A stretch of 64,000 nt of DNA from Dasania marina DSM 21967 (GCF_000373485.1 NZ_KB891585.1:1-64000), one strand, 5' to 3'; shown: positions 53,165 to 63,242, counted from the stretch's first letter. A program made the numbers and translations. Notes: generated from the letters alone by a model not told the origin.

Positions 53165-54184
53165 TTACTTGCTATTGTGGTTGTTTTTTTTGCCGCGAAA
53201 TTGTTGTGGCGTTAAGCCTGTCCAGTTTTTAAAGGCGCGGTTTAATGAGGCCGATTCAGAAAATCCCACTAGCTGTGCAATATCGGCAATGTTCATATTA
53301 CTGCGGCTGAGTTTATCCATGGTGAGGTCACGGCGTATCAATTCTTTGAGGTGGCGATAGCTGGTGTTTTCGGCGGCCAGTTTTCGGCCTAATGAGGTGC
53401 GGCTCATATGTAATGAGTCGGCTAATTGCTCTAGGGTAGGGAATTTTAGCTGCTCTCTGGATTGCTTCAAAATTAAAATTTTGATACGCGTTTCTAAGCT
53501 TGAATCTTTGCCGGGTATGGATAAAAAATCATCAGGCAGGCGATTTAAAAAATCATACAGTTCGCTGCGTGAGCGCATAGGTTGCAAATCTTTAAAATCA
53601 TCATTAAAAATTAGCGCGTTTCTTTCGCCATTAAAGTGTATGGGGCATTGAAACAATTCTTTATACACCGCTGAGTGGGCGGGCTCTGGGTAGGCAAATT
53701 CGGCATACAGCGGTTTTATTTTTTGATTACTAAACCAGCAGGCCAACCTATGCCAGTAGAATAAAATATATTCTATGCTGAAATGTTGCATATCGTGGTC
53801 GGGGGCGTGGTTGACTATGGTTAGCGCTTGCTTGTCTGCTACCGGCTCTAAGGACATGACTATGTCGCTGTCTACCAAGGTGTAAAAGCGTGTCATCTCC
53901 TTGAAAAAATGGGTGAAGTTGGCGCTGCGACGGGATAGCTTACAGGCGGTGGCAAAAGTACCGCGTTTACAGGGTCTTTGTGTGAAGCCTAAAAACTCAT
54001 CATCTAGGGCGTCCCATAAGTAGCGCCACAGGGCGGAAAACTGCTGGTTGCTTACCGTGCTGTTGGGGTCGGCCAGTTTGGCATTATCAATATGGAGTGC
54101 CTCGCATATGGCTAGCGGCTGCAAACCTTGGCGCTGGGCGCTGGCGAGGGTGATATGAAAATAGTGAGCTGGGATATCAGACAT
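53165..54184 (-). CDS. AraC-family transcriptional regulator
   Basis: This 339-residue protein has an N-terminal ligand-binding domain of the Arabinose_bd-like type (about 15-200, with FSALWRYLWDALDDEFLGF). A C-terminal AraC double helix-turn-helix (about 235-335) has QLADSLHMSRTSLGRKLAAE and MNIADIAQLVGFSESASLNR followed by AFKNWTGLTPQQFR. Its architecture is that of regulators of fatty-acid or alcohol metabolism genes. It is transcribed in the same direction as the acyl-CoA dehydrogenase and lies downstream of it, past a terminator. It is convergent with the glycosyltransferase, ten bases apart. Confidence 0.9.
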   Translation of the reverse strand: MSDIPAHYFHITLASAQRQGLQPLAICEALHIDNAKLADPNSTVSNQQFSALWRYLWDALDDEFLGFTQRPCKRGTFATACKLSRRSANFTHFFKEMTRFYTLVDSDIVMSLEPVADKQALTIVNHAPDHDMQHFSIEYILFYWHRLACWFSNQKIKPLYAEFAYPEPAHSAVYKELFQCPIHFNGERNALIFNDDFKDLQPMRSRSELYDFLNRLPDDFLSIPGKDSSLETRIKILILKQSREQLKFPTLEQLADSLHMSRTSLGRKLAAENTSYRHLKELIRRDLTMDKLSRSNMNIADIAQLVGFSESASLNRAFKNWTGLTPQQFRGKKNNHNSK

Positions 54185-54245
54185 TAACCTTTACGGCCCT
54201 GTGGTTGGATTAGCGCTAGGGATTATAAAGGGGTTTTAGCCAATA

Positions 54246-54270
54246 TAAAAAGGGCAGCGTCGCTACCCTT
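54246..54270 (-). terminator. Rho-independent terminator of the acyl-CoA dehydrogenase gene
   Basis: On the minus strand AAGGGTAGC-GAC-GCTGCCCTT forms a nine-base stem with one G-T pair, followed by TTTATATT. It lies about 23 bases after the acyl-CoA dehydrogenase stop. Confidence 0.8.
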
Positions 54271-54292
54271 AACATTGCAAGCAGTAGCTTAC

Positions 54293-56029
54293 TTAAAAAG
54301 CCGCGCTATCCATGCTCATGATAGCGCTGTGATCGGCCATAATTTGCTGCTGCAAGCTCGCTATGCGCGGCAGCAAATTGCTGTAGTAAAACTCTGCCAC
54401 TATCCGCTTGTTGCGGTGCAGTTCACTATCACTGCTAGCGGCAGCCGACATTTTTGCCCATAGATAGGCAAAGATCACATAGCCGATTAAATCCTGATAA
54501 TAAACCGCAACGGCACCGATAAGCTCGGGCTGGCCTTGCGCTACGATATACTGGGTGCATTGCTGTAGGCTGTTGCAGGCATTTACTAGATCGGTTTTCA
54601 TACTGGCGCTTAGCTCGGCGCTGTTGGCAAATTGCTGCGCTTCCTCTAACAGCGTCGTTACGCTGGCGCCTTGATTGGGCACTACTTTACGGCCTAATAA
54701 GTCCATGGCCTGTATGCCGTTAGTACCTTCATAAATTTGGGTGATGCGTACATCACGCACCAGTTGCTCTTGCCCCCACTCTCGTACGTAGCCGTGGCCG
54801 CCCAGCACTTGCTGCCCTAGCAGGCAGGCTTCTAAGCCGCGGTCGGTGCAGAAACTTTTTACGATAGGGGTCAGCAGAGCGACTTGTTCGGCAGCTTGCT
54901 GCTTGGCTTGCTCATCATCAGAGAACTTAGTGATATCTAGCAGGTTGGCGGCATAGGTGGTAAAGCAGCGGCTGGCCTCGGTAAAGGCGCGCATGGTTAG
55001 CAGCATACGGCGCACATCGGGGTGTACCAAAATACTCTCGGCCTGTTCGGGGCTTACCCCTTTGCGGCGGCCTTGCAGACGCTCGCGGGCATACTGGGAA
55101 GCACATTGATAGGAACGTTCAGCTGGGCCTATACCCTGTATGCCCACACCCACACGCTCGTAGTTCATCATGGTAAACATGGCCATGAGGCCGCGATTTT
55201 TCTCGCCGACTAAATAGCCGGTAGCGCCATCAAAGTTCATTACGCAGGTGGGGGAGGCTTTAATGCCCATTTTGTGTTCTATAGAGCCACAGCTAAGGCT
55301 ATTGGCTGTGCCATCATCTAAAATTTTAGGGACTAAAAACAGCGAGATGCCCTTGGGACCAGCGGGGGCGTCAGGTAGCTTGGCCAGTACTAAATGAATG
55401 ATATTGCCGCTGAGGTCATGCTCGCCGCAAGTAATAAAAATCTTGGTGCCGCTAATGGCGTAGCTGTCATCACCAAGTGGTTCTGCTTTGCTGCGAATTA
55501 TACCTAAGTCTGAGCCGGCGTGCGGTTCGGTTAAGCACATGGAGCCGGACCATTCACCGCTATACATTTTAGCGAGGTATTTTTGTTTCAGTTCATCGCT
55601 GCCGTGTTCGTCTAAAGCGAAGCAGGCACCGGCGGTGAGCATGGGTAATAGCGAAAAGGCTAAGTCGGCGGAGGCAAACATTTCTTCGCAGTGTACGGTT
55701 AGTGCTTTGGGCATGCCCATAGCGCCAAATTCTGGGTTGCCGGTTAGGCCGCCCCAGCCACCTTCACTCACCGCTTGGTAAGCTGCTTTGTGGCTCTCGG
55801 TGGTGATGACTTTTCCCTCGGAGTATGTGCAGCCCTGTTCGTCGGATTCGCGGCTACCGGGCGCTATCATTTCACGGCTGAGCTTGGCGCATTCGGCTAG
55901 CATGGCGGCGGCGGTGTCAGCATCGACGCGCTCGGCTAGTATAGGATTGTCGGCCCATTGTTGAGGTAAGTTGAAAACCTCGTTAAGCAAAAAGGCAATA
56001 TCGTCGATAGGAGGATTAAATTCTGACAT
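54293..56029 (-). CDS. Acyl-CoA dehydrogenase (long form, FadE/DUF-type C-terminus)
   Basis: This flavoprotein of the first beta-oxidation step has 578 residues from ATG 56029 (MSEFNPPIDDIAFLLNEV), preceded by GGAAGTGAG. The frame extends five codons to an upstream TTG. FAD-binding parts include MCLTEPHAGSDLGIIRSKA and KIFITCGEHDLSGNI. The C-terminal part has QVLGGHGYVREWGQEQLVRD and RITQIYEGTNGIQAMDLLGR with the catalytic Glu in the YEGTNG stretch. Long forms with an extra C-terminal helical part act on medium or long chains; the substrate is not determined. It is followed by a terminator and then an AraC gene. Confidence 0.9.
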   Translation of the reverse strand: MSEFNPPIDDIAFLLNEVFNLPQQWADNPILAERVDADTAAAMLAECAKLSREMIAPGSRESDEQGCTYSEGKVITTESHKAAYQAVSEGGWGGLTGNPEFGAMGMPKALTVHCEEMFASADLAFSLLPMLTAGACFALDEHGSDELKQKYLAKMYSGEWSGSMCLTEPHAGSDLGIIRSKAEPLGDDSYAISGTKIFITCGEHDLSGNIIHLVLAKLPDAPAGPKGISLFLVPKILDDGTANSLSCGSIEHKMGIKASPTCVMNFDGATGYLVGEKNRGLMAMFTMMNYERVGVGIQGIGPAERSYQCASQYARERLQGRRKGVSPEQAESILVHPDVRRMLLTMRAFTEASRCFTTYAANLLDITKFSDDEQAKQQAAEQVALLTPIVKSFCTDRGLEACLLGQQVLGGHGYVREWGQEQLVRDVRITQIYEGTNGIQAMDLLGRKVVPNQGASVTTLLEEAQQFANSAELSASMKTDLVNACNSLQQCTQYIVAQGQPELIGAVAVYYQDLIGYVIFAYLWAKMSAAASSDSELHRNKRIVAEFYYSNLLPRIASLQQQIMADHSAIMSMDSAAF

Positions 56030-56244
56030 GATGCTCACTTCCAATAGTAGTGTGGTTAGCTAAGTATTGTGTATTAGAGCTGGGCTTACTTGGCGGCTTT
56101 TCCCAGTTTTCATGGCTTTTCGGCTCTATATTGCCTTTAACGCAGTCTAAAGTCGCCGAATATGCTGTATTGACTATAGTGTAGGATGACGAAAACGTGC
56201 TTCATCGTGAATAACAATAAACAAAGTATTAAGGTGTAAGCCGT

Positions 56245-57771
56245 ATGCGTAAAACCCTAAAACACGTGCTGTTAAGCGTGCTCGCCGTGCTGTTGCTGTT
56301 ATTGTTGGCAATAAAGCTGTGGCTGGGGGCGGAATTTACCACCACCGCCAAAATCTTACTCAACACTATTAGCGGTTACAGCATAGCCAGCCCCAGCCAG
56401 CAGCAAATAGATCAGCGCTTTAAGGTGCCGCCCGGATTTAGGGCGACGGTTTATGCTAGTGACTTAGGCAAGGCGCGGATGCTGGCCATGAGTACGGCAG
56501 GTGACTTGCTGGTTAGCCAACCGCGCTTGGGTAGCGTGACCTTATTGCGGCGCGATAGTAACCATGATGGTCTACCCGATGGCCGCAGTGTGCTATTACA
56601 AGGTTTAACTCGCCCTCACGGCTTACAGTTACTGAACGGCTGGCTGTATGTGGCGGAGTCACAGCAAATAGGCCGCATAGCGTTTGATGAACGCTTGGGC
56701 GAGGTGCAGGGTCAATATCAAGTGCTGATTACTGGCCTCAGTGACAGCGGTAATCACTGGACCAAATCCCTGCGCGCCGGTGCCGATGGCTGGATATATG
56801 TGAGCTCCGGTTCCAGTTGTAATGTGTGTGTAGAAGACGATAAGCAGCGCGCCGCGATTAGTCGCTTCAACAGTAATGATGACCATCCTAAGTTAGCGTT
56901 ATTTGCCAGCGGCCTGCGCAATAGCGTGGGCATGGATTGGTCACCTTGGCAGCAGGCCTTATACGCCACCGACAATGGCCGTGATTTGTTGGGTGATGAT
57001 TATCCACCCTGTGAGCTAAACCGGATAGAGCAGGGCGGTTTTTACGGCTGGCCCTATATTAATGGTTTTGCCGATTTAGACCCAGATTTTGGCGCGGGCC
57101 AGCAGCATTTGTTAGCTACGGCTATATCACCGGTACACGGTTTTCGCGCCCATAACGCGCCTTTGGGGATGCGCTTTATTGATGGCCGCGACTGGCCAGC
57201 GCAGTATCACAAAACTGCTTTGGTGGCTTTACATGGATCTTGGAATCGCTCCACCCGCGATGGCTATAAGGTGGTGTCGTTACACTGGCAGCCCAATGGT
57301 AAGTTGTTAGAGCGGGATTTCATGACGGGTTTTCTAGCCTCGGATAGCGCACAACCACAGGGTGAATCGGTCATAGGGCGGCCAGTGGATATAGCTCAGG
57401 GCAGCGATGGCGCGGTGTATATTTCGGATGATTACTCAGGCACGATTTTTAAAGTGACCTATAGCGAAGAGGATGCAGTGGCCAGCAGCAATAGAGTTGC
57501 AGCTAAGCCCGTAGCCAGCAGCAACCCCGTCACTGTGGAATTGCAGCAGCAGGGTGCTACGGTATTTAAGCATTACGATTGCGGCAGTTGTCACGACCCG
57601 CGCCATGCCCGAGCCAATCGCCCAGTCAGGCCGCTAAAGGATTTGGCTAGCCGCTATAACAGTGCAAGCTTACAGGAGTTCTTTCTCAGCCCGACACCGC
57701 CTATGCCTCTCTACCCGCTAAGCGAACAGCAGCGGCAGGCCTTGGCGGCTTATCTGCTGAATAATCCTTAG
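56245..57771 (+). CDS. PQQ-type (sorbosone/glucose) sugar dehydrogenase fused to cytochrome c
   Basis: This 508-residue protein has an N-terminal membrane anchor (about 9-30, VLLSVLAVLLLLLLAIKLWL). A six-bladed beta-propeller of the GSDH/sorbosone dehydrogenase family follows (about 55-410), with FRATVYASDLGKARMLAMST, LTRPHGLQLLNGWLYVAE, SLRAGADGWIYVSSGSS and GLRNSVGMDWSPWQQALYAT. A C-terminal mono-haem cytochrome c domain (about 430-505) has Cys446, Cys449 and His450 in CGSCH and a probable Met ligand in PTPPMPLYP. It would oxidise an aldose or sorbosone at the outer face of the inner membrane and pass electrons directly to its own haem. The stop overlaps the convergent tag gene by four bases. 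Confidence 0.85.
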   Translation: MRKTLKHVLLSVLAVLLLLLLAIKLWLGAEFTTTAKILLNTISGYSIASPSQQQIDQRFKVPPGFRATVYASDLGKARMLAMSTAGDLLVSQPRLGSVTLLRRDSNHDGLPDGRSVLLQGLTRPHGLQLLNGWLYVAESQQIGRIAFDERLGEVQGQYQVLITGLSDSGNHWTKSLRAGADGWIYVSSGSSCNVCVEDDKQRAAISRFNSNDDHPKLALFASGLRNSVGMDWSPWQQALYATDNGRDLLGDDYPPCELNRIEQGGFYGWPYINGFADLDPDFGAGQQHLLATAISPVHGFRAHNAPLGMRFIDGRDWPAQYHKTALVALHGSWNRSTRDGYKVVSLHWQPNGKLLERDFMTGFLASDSAQPQGESVIGRPVDIAQGSDGAVYISDDYSGTIFKVTYSEEDAVASSNRVAAKPVASSNPVTVELQQQGATVFKHYDCGSCHDPRHARANRPVRPLKDLASRYNSASLQEFFLSPTPPMPLYPLSEQQRQALAAYLLNNP

Positions 57772-58361
57772 GCGCTAGTTGCGAGCTGTGCGCATATAGG
57801 CTGGCGGTAACAGCTAGTTAAATGGTCATTAACCATGCCGGTGGCCTGCATAAAGGCATACATAATGGTGGGGCCTACAAAGTTAAAGCCGCGCTTTTTT
57901 AAGTCTTTACTCAGTTGCTCAGATACAGTGGTTGCCGCAGGCAAGTCTGTTACGCTGGTATAGCTGTTTTGTAAGGGTTGATGATTAACATAGCTCCATA
58001 AGAAATGATTCAAGGAACCAAATTCATTTTGTATGGCCATAACAGCCTTAGCATTATTGCGCACAGAATAAACTTTTAAGCGGTTGCGTATAATAGCGGG
58101 GTTGGTTAACAGCTTATCGAGTTTTTTATCGCTGTAGCCGGCGACTTTTTTGATATTGAAATCATCAAACAGTTGCTTATAGGCATCGCGTTTACGCAGT
58201 ACGGTAATCCAGGCTAAACCTGCTTGGGCACCTTCCAGCGATAAAAACTCAAACAGGCTTTGATCATCGTGCAGGGGTACACCCCACTCATGATCATGAT
58301 AATGTTGATACAATTCATCGCCGTGACACCAGTCGCAGCGAGATAAACTTTTATTTGTCAT
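57768..58361 (-). CDS. tag: DNA-3-methyladenine glycosylase I (Tag)
   Basis: It removes 3-methyladenine from DNA. The 197-residue protein aligns by eye with E. coli Tag: SRCDWCHGDELYQHYHDHEW, then GVPLHDDQSLFEFLSLEGAQ with the catalytic Glu, LAWITVLRKRDAYKQLFDDF, NPAIIRNRLK, FLWSYVNHQP, KKRGFNFVGPTIMYAFMQA and TGMVNDH. Zn ligands fall on Cys9 and the His and Cys residues of the ends. It is a single gene, divergent from the RND operon. Confidence 0.95.
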   Translation of the reverse strand: MTNKSLSRCDWCHGDELYQHYHDHEWGVPLHDDQSLFEFLSLEGAQAGLAWITVLRKRDAYKQLFDDFNIKKVAGYSDKKLDKLLTNPAIIRNRLKVYSVRNNAKAVMAIQNEFGSLNHFLWSYVNHQPLQNSYTSVTDLPAATTVSEQLSKDLKKRGFNFVGPTIMYAFMQATGMVNDHLTSCYRQPICAQLATSA

Positions 58362-58463
58362 AACGAGTATCTTATAGTGGCTACACTGTAAGCACTTTAA
58401 CGGAAAGCATAGGCTAAGAAAATATAAGACTAAGCAAATATAAGGCTAAGCAAACAAAACACT

Positions 58464-59615
58464 ATGATCACCAGTAACAGCAAAGCAATAAAATGGGCAC
58501 TGCCTGTCATCATTATCATCAGTGCCTATGTGTTGGTACAAGTCATGATAGCGGCAAAAGCTACGCCGGCTAAAAAACCAGCAAAAGCCAGTGCCGCCTT
58601 GGTGGAAGTAGCTACGGTTAATTTACAAGCGCTAAGCTTGGTTGTTAACTCTCAGGGCACGGTTAAACCCCAGCAACAAATCAATGTGCTCAGTGAAGTG
58701 GCCGGCACAGTGCTATCGGTGTCGCCACAGCTGGTCAATGGTGGCCGGGTGACTAAGGGCGATGTGTTACTGAAGATAGACCCCCTCAATTATGAAGTGG
58801 CTGTTGCTGAGGCGGCAGCCAATTTAGCGCAGACTGAGCTCAACCTCGCCGATGAGCAGGCCGAATATAAACGCGGCGCAGCCTATGGCATACAAAACAA
58901 GGTGGCTAGTAGCTCTTTGCGCAGCCGTAAGGTGGCGGTAGTTGAGGCTGAGCACAAAGCCAGCCAAGAGCGCCTGCGCTTAGCCCAGCAACAGTTAAGT
59001 AAAACCAATATTACCGCGCCCTTTGATGCCTTGATCAGCAGCAAAGCAGTAGATGTTGGTCAGTATGTAGCGGTGGGAAATAATTTGATGACGCTGTTAG
59101 GTACTGCGCTAGCCGAGATTCAATTACCCATTAGTTATAGCGAGCTGGCTTATTTGCCACAGCAGTTACCTGCGCCGGTAACCTTGCAGGCGCATCAGCA
59201 GCAATGGCAGGCGCAGTTACTGCGTGTGGATGGGCTAGTGGATGAGCAAACTCGAGTCGTCAATGTAGTCGCGCAAGTGCAGCAGCCTTATGCGTTGCAA
59301 CCGCAGGCCTTAAGCATGGGCGTGTTTGTGCAGGCGCGTATACAGGGTAGGCAGCTTGAGCAGGCACTGAGGATCCCACTGTCAGCGATACATGGTGATG
59401 AAGTTTATGTGGTGGAAGAGGGGCGCTTGCAGCTACGCAAAGTGCATATTTATCGCCGTGAAAAACAACATGCAGTGATAGACAGCGGCTTAAACAACGG
59501 TGATCAAGTGGTGATGACCAAGCTCGATTTAATGATTGCGGGTATGGCAGTGAACACTAAGCTTAATCAAGCCTTACTGGCTGCACCGGTCGAGCCTGTA
59601 GAGGGCGCTAATTAA
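58464..59615 (+). CDS. RND efflux periplasmic adaptor (membrane fusion protein)
   Basis: This 383-residue adaptor has an N-terminal anchor (about 10-28, WALPVIIIISAYVLVQVMIA). The lipoyl halves are VKPQQQINVLSEVAGTVLSV and ITAPFDALISSKAVDVGQYV, with an alpha-hairpin between (about 110-180), and beta-barrel and membrane-proximal domains follow. It bridges the inner-membrane pump encoded next to an outer-membrane TolC-like channel; no TolC gene is in the operon. Its stop overlaps the permease start by one base (TAATG). Confidence 0.93.
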   Translation: MITSNSKAIKWALPVIIIISAYVLVQVMIAAKATPAKKPAKASAALVEVATVNLQALSLVVNSQGTVKPQQQINVLSEVAGTVLSVSPQLVNGGRVTKGDVLLKIDPLNYEVAVAEAAANLAQTELNLADEQAEYKRGAAYGIQNKVASSSLRSRKVAVVEAEHKASQERLRLAQQQLSKTNITAPFDALISSKAVDVGQYVAVGNNLMTLLGTALAEIQLPISYSELAYLPQQLPAPVTLQAHQQQWQAQLLRVDGLVDEQTRVVNVVAQVQQPYALQPQALSMGVFVQARIQGRQLEQALRIPLSAIHGDEVYVVEEGRLQLRKVHIYRREKQHAVIDSGLNNGDQVVMTKLDLMIAGMAVNTKLNQALLAAPVEPVEGAN

Positions 59616-62600
59616 TGTTGCACGAGCGCGGTGTTATCGCTTGGATGGCGCGCAATTCTGTTGCCGCTAATTTGTTGATGTGGATAGTGATAGCTGCGGG
59701 TGTTAATGCATTATTTACTATTACCAAAGAGGTGTTTCCCAGCTTTCCTTCGGAAGTGCTGACCATTACCGTGCCTTATCCGGGGTCCTCACCAGAGGAA
59801 GTGGAGCAGGGCATACTGATAAAAATCGAAGAACAAATTCAAGATTTAGTCGGTATAGACGAAATTATTTCTCGCGCTAGCGAAGGCAGCGGCGTGGTAA
59901 CGGTGACGGTAGAGCCGGGTACCGATATCGCCACCTTTATGAACAAGGTGAAGCTGCGCATAGACGGTATTTCCTCCTTCCCTATAGATGCCGAGCCGGC
60001 AATTATAGAGGAGCGCCTACAGCGCACCCGCGCGATCAACCTCACCTTATACGGTGAGTTAAGTGAACATGAATTAAAAAAACTGGCCGATAAAATACGT
60101 GATGATTTATTAGCGGTAGAGGGTATTACCCAAATTGATATGGTGGGCAGCCGCGATTACGAGATCAGCATAGAAATATCTGATGCGGCCTTGCAACAAT
60201 ATGGCTTGAGTTTTGATCAAGTCGTCACCGCTATACGTAATCAATCGAAAGATTTACCCGGCGGTAAATTGCGCACCGATAATGCTGCGATTACCTTGCG
60301 CTCTATAGGCCAGGCCTATACTGCCGATGAGTTTTCGGTGCTTACGCTCATTAATCGCCCCGATGGCACGCGTATTACGCTAGGGGATGTGGCGCAGGTT
60401 AGAGACGGTTTTGAAGACCAGCCAGTACTCAGCGAATTAAACCAAGTGCATGGTATTAGCTTGCAAATAGACCGGGTAGGCGAGCAGGATGTGCTGGCCA
60501 TTAGTGAGCAGGTTAAACGCTATGTGGCTGAACAGTCGCAATTACTACCTGCGGGGGTAGGCATTAGCTATTGGCAAGACCGCACCGAAATACTCAAAAG
60601 CCGTATTAATTTAATGTTGAGTTCAGCCTTTCAGGGCATGGTGTTGGTGTTGATCTCACTGGCCTTGTTGTTAGAACTGTCTTTAGCTATTTGGGTGGTG
60701 GTGGGCTTGCCCTTTTGCGTGCTGGGCACCATTTTTGTAATGGACTTAGCCTACGTTAATTTATCTATTAATATTGTTTCGTTGTTTGGCTTTATCTTGG
60801 TGCTGGGGATTTTGGTGGACGATGCCATTGTCACCGCTGAAAGTGCCTATACCCAGTTAGAGGAGGAAAACGAGGGGGTGGATAGCATTATCCGCGGCGT
60901 GAAGCGGGTGGCGGTGCCGACTACTTTTGGGGTGTTAACCACTATTTTTGCCTTTATGCCGTTGGTATTGGCCACCGAAGGCATCGCCCGTTTTTTTAGT
61001 GTGATGGCGCCGGTTATTATTGTTGCGCTGCTATTTTCTTTGTTAGAAACAAAATTAATTTTGCCTGCGCATTTACGTCATATCAAAATTCGTCGCAGCC
61101 ATAAAGAGGGTGCAGATAAGGAGGCAGCTAAAGGCGCGATGGCGGTTTTTCGGCGGGCCCAGCATTATTGCAGCGGCAAGATGCAATCGTTTGCTGAGCA
61201 GCGCTATCAGCCGGCTTTAGAGTGGGCCTTGCGCTATCGCTATATAACCTTGGCTTTTTTTGTCGCGATATTAATACTGGCTTTGGGTTTGGTGCAATCG
61301 GGCATAGTACGGCAGGTTTTTTTCCCCTCGGTACCTTCCGACAGCATGTCAGTGACGATGACCCTGCCGCAGGGCAGCTCTTATAAATTAACCCACGACT
61401 ACGCGTACCGTATAGAAAAGGCCGCCATGGCTTTGAATCAACATTACCACCAGATTAGTGGTAGTGATGTGGATGTGGTGAGGCAAATTTATACCTTGTC
61501 TGAGAGTGATACCCAAGCGGAGATTAGAGTAGAGCTGATTAATAGTACCGAGCGCAGTATTACCTCGGTGGAGATAGCCCGCTGGTGGCGCGAGAAAATT
61601 GGCGAGTTGCCGGGCATTAAATCTTTTACCATTGATGCCAATGCTGGCCATGCCGGCATTCCTATTGATATAGAGCTACAAAGTGCCGACTTAGAGCAAC
61701 TGCGCCTAGCGTCGGAAGATATACGCAAGCAGTTGCTATTGTTTGATGGTGTGTTTGATGTGCGCGACACCTTTGATGCCGGCGGCCCAGAGATAGATGT
61801 GCAAGTCACCCCTGAAGGTGAGGCACTGGGCTTAGGCCAAGCTGAGTTGGCCAGACAAGTGCGGCAGGCTTTTTTTGGGGCTGAGGTGCAAAGAATACAG
61901 CGCGGCCGCCACGAGGTTAGAGTGTATGTGCGTTTTCCCGAGGACGAGCGCAATAGCTTAGAGACCCTGAGGCAGATGTGGGTGCAGTTGCCCGATGGTC
62001 GCAAAGTCCCCTTCGAGGTCGTGGGGCGTGCAATAGAGCGCAGCGGTGTTAGTGCCATCAATCGTATAGACCGACGCCGGGTGGTAAATGTACAAGCCGA
62101 CGTCGACAAACTGAAAGTGTCGCCCGGTGATGTTATCGCTACCATTAACAGCGATATACTGCCCGAGGTGTTGCAGCGTTTCCCGGCGGTAAAATACCGT
62201 TTTACCGGTGAGGAAGAAGCCCGGGCTGAAAATATCGCCAGCTTAAGTACTGGTGTCTTGGTGATGCTAATGATTATTTATGCGGCGTTGGCTATACCGT
62301 TGCGTTCCTATGGCCTACCGCTCATTATTATGTCGGTAATCCCTTTTGGTGTAGTGGGGGCGATACTAGGGCACTTGCTGCTGGGGCAGGATGTCAGCAT
62401 TATCTCTATAGTCGGTATTATCGCGCTTAGCGGCATAGTGGTGAACGATAGCCTAGTGCTGGTAGATTATATTAACCACCGCTATCGTAGTGGCAGTAGC
62501 TGGCATGAGGCGATAAAAGAGGCCGGCAAGCGCCGTTTTAGGGCGGTGATATTAACCTCGGTAACGACTTTTGCGGGCTTACTGCCGATACAATTGGAGC

Positions 62601-62773
62601 GTTCGATACAGGCACAGTTTTTAAAACCTATGGCGGTATCGGTAGCCTTTGGTGTGTTATTTGCTACCGTGGTTACTTTGATTTTAGTGCCCGTACTTTG
62701 CTATATCGCAGAGGATGTAAAGTTGTGGTTTAGGCGCTGCACGGGTAAATATAGCAAGCCGCTCAGTGAGTAG
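59615..62773 (+). CDS. RND-family efflux pump inner-membrane subunit (AcrB/MMPL-like)
   Basis: This 1052-residue pump has twelve expected membrane segments and two large periplasmic loops. It begins IAWMARNSVAANLLMWIVIA and has PSFPSEVLTITVPYPGSSPE, typical of the HAE-1/heavy-metal-like RND group. The transmembrane part carries VLGILVDDAIVTAESAYTQL, with the proton-relay Asp pair, and later GIIALSGIVVNDSLVLVDYI. Substrate could be toxic organics or metal ions; it cannot be fixed. It lies directly after its adaptor and before a DUF4399 gene. Confidence 0.95.
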   Translation: MLHERGVIAWMARNSVAANLLMWIVIAAGVNALFTITKEVFPSFPSEVLTITVPYPGSSPEEVEQGILIKIEEQIQDLVGIDEIISRASEGSGVVTVTVEPGTDIATFMNKVKLRIDGISSFPIDAEPAIIEERLQRTRAINLTLYGELSEHELKKLADKIRDDLLAVEGITQIDMVGSRDYEISIEISDAALQQYGLSFDQVVTAIRNQSKDLPGGKLRTDNAAITLRSIGQAYTADEFSVLTLINRPDGTRITLGDVAQVRDGFEDQPVLSELNQVHGISLQIDRVGEQDVLAISEQVKRYVAEQSQLLPAGVGISYWQDRTEILKSRINLMLSSAFQGMVLVLISLALLLELSLAIWVVVGLPFCVLGTIFVMDLAYVNLSINIVSLFGFILVLGILVDDAIVTAESAYTQLEEENEGVDSIIRGVKRVAVPTTFGVLTTIFAFMPLVLATEGIARFFSVMAPVIIVALLFSLLETKLILPAHLRHIKIRRSHKEGADKEAAKGAMAVFRRAQHYCSGKMQSFAEQRYQPALEWALRYRYITLAFFVAILILALGLVQSGIVRQVFFPSVPSDSMSVTMTLPQGSSYKLTHDYAYRIEKAAMALNQHYHQISGSDVDVVRQIYTLSESDTQAEIRVELINSTERSITSVEIARWWREKIGELPGIKSFTIDANAGHAGIPIDIELQSADLEQLRLASEDIRKQLLLFDGVFDVRDTFDAGGPEIDVQVTPEGEALGLGQAELARQVRQAFFGAEVQRIQRGRHEVRVYVRFPEDERNSLETLRQMWVQLPDGRKVPFEVVGRAIERSGVSAINRIDRRRVVNVQADVDKLKVSPGDVIATINSDILPEVLQRFPAVKYRFTGEEEARAENIASLSTGVLVMLMIIYAALAIPLRSYGLPLIIMSVIPFGVVGAILGHLLLGQDVSIISIVGIIALSGIVVNDSLVLVDYINHRYRSGSSWHEAIKEAGKRRFRAVILTSVTTFAGLLPIQLERSIQAQFLKPMAVSVAFGVLFATVVTLILVPVLCYIAEDVKLWFRRCTGKYSKPLSE

Positions 62774-62819
62774 CAGGCTTAAATTTTTTGATTAATCGGT
62801 AATAAAACTAAGGATGACT

Positions 62820-63230
62820 ATGTTAAAAAAAATACTATCTATGGCAGTGCTAATGGCTGCGGTAGGGCAGGCTGCAGCGCAAACGGCTTCACCGGCAGGG
62901 GCGATGGCGTATATTATTAGTCCCGTTGATGGTGCTGTGGTTAGTTCGCCGCTTACCGTTACCTTTGGCTTAAAAGGTATGGGGGTTGCTCCAGCGGGTA
63001 CCGATAGGGCGAATACCGGGCACCACCATTTATTGGTTGATGCCAAGGGTCTGCCCGCGGTTGGCCAGCCTATGGGGGCAGATGTGATACATTTTGGTGG
63101 CGGCCAAACCGAAACCAGCTTGGCGTTAGCACCGGGCAAGCATACCCTGCAGCTTATTATGGGCGATATGGGGCATGTACCTCACCATCCGGTAGTGGTA
63201 TCAAAAGTAGTAACGATTACAGTGAAGTAG
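62820..63230 (+). CDS. DUF4399 periplasmic protein
   Basis: This protein of about 136 residues has a signal peptide (about 1-20, KKILSMAVLMAAVGQAAAQ) and one DUF4399 domain: AYIISPVDGAVVSSPLTVTF, GLKGMGVAPAG, NTGHHHLLVD, IHFGGGQTETSLALAPGKHT and MGHVPHHP. The start is ATG 62820, with TAAGGA in front; an in-frame ATG at 62814 is also possible. The many His residues might bind metal. Function is unknown. It follows the RND pump co-directionally by about 45 bp. Confidence 0.88.
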   Translation: MLKKILSMAVLMAAVGQAAAQTASPAGAMAYIISPVDGAVVSSPLTVTFGLKGMGVAPAGTDRANTGHHHLLVDAKGLPAVGQPMGADVIHFGGGQTETSLALAPGKHTLQLIMGDMGHVPHHPVVVSKVVTITVK

Positions 63231-63242
63231 GGCGGCTAAGAG

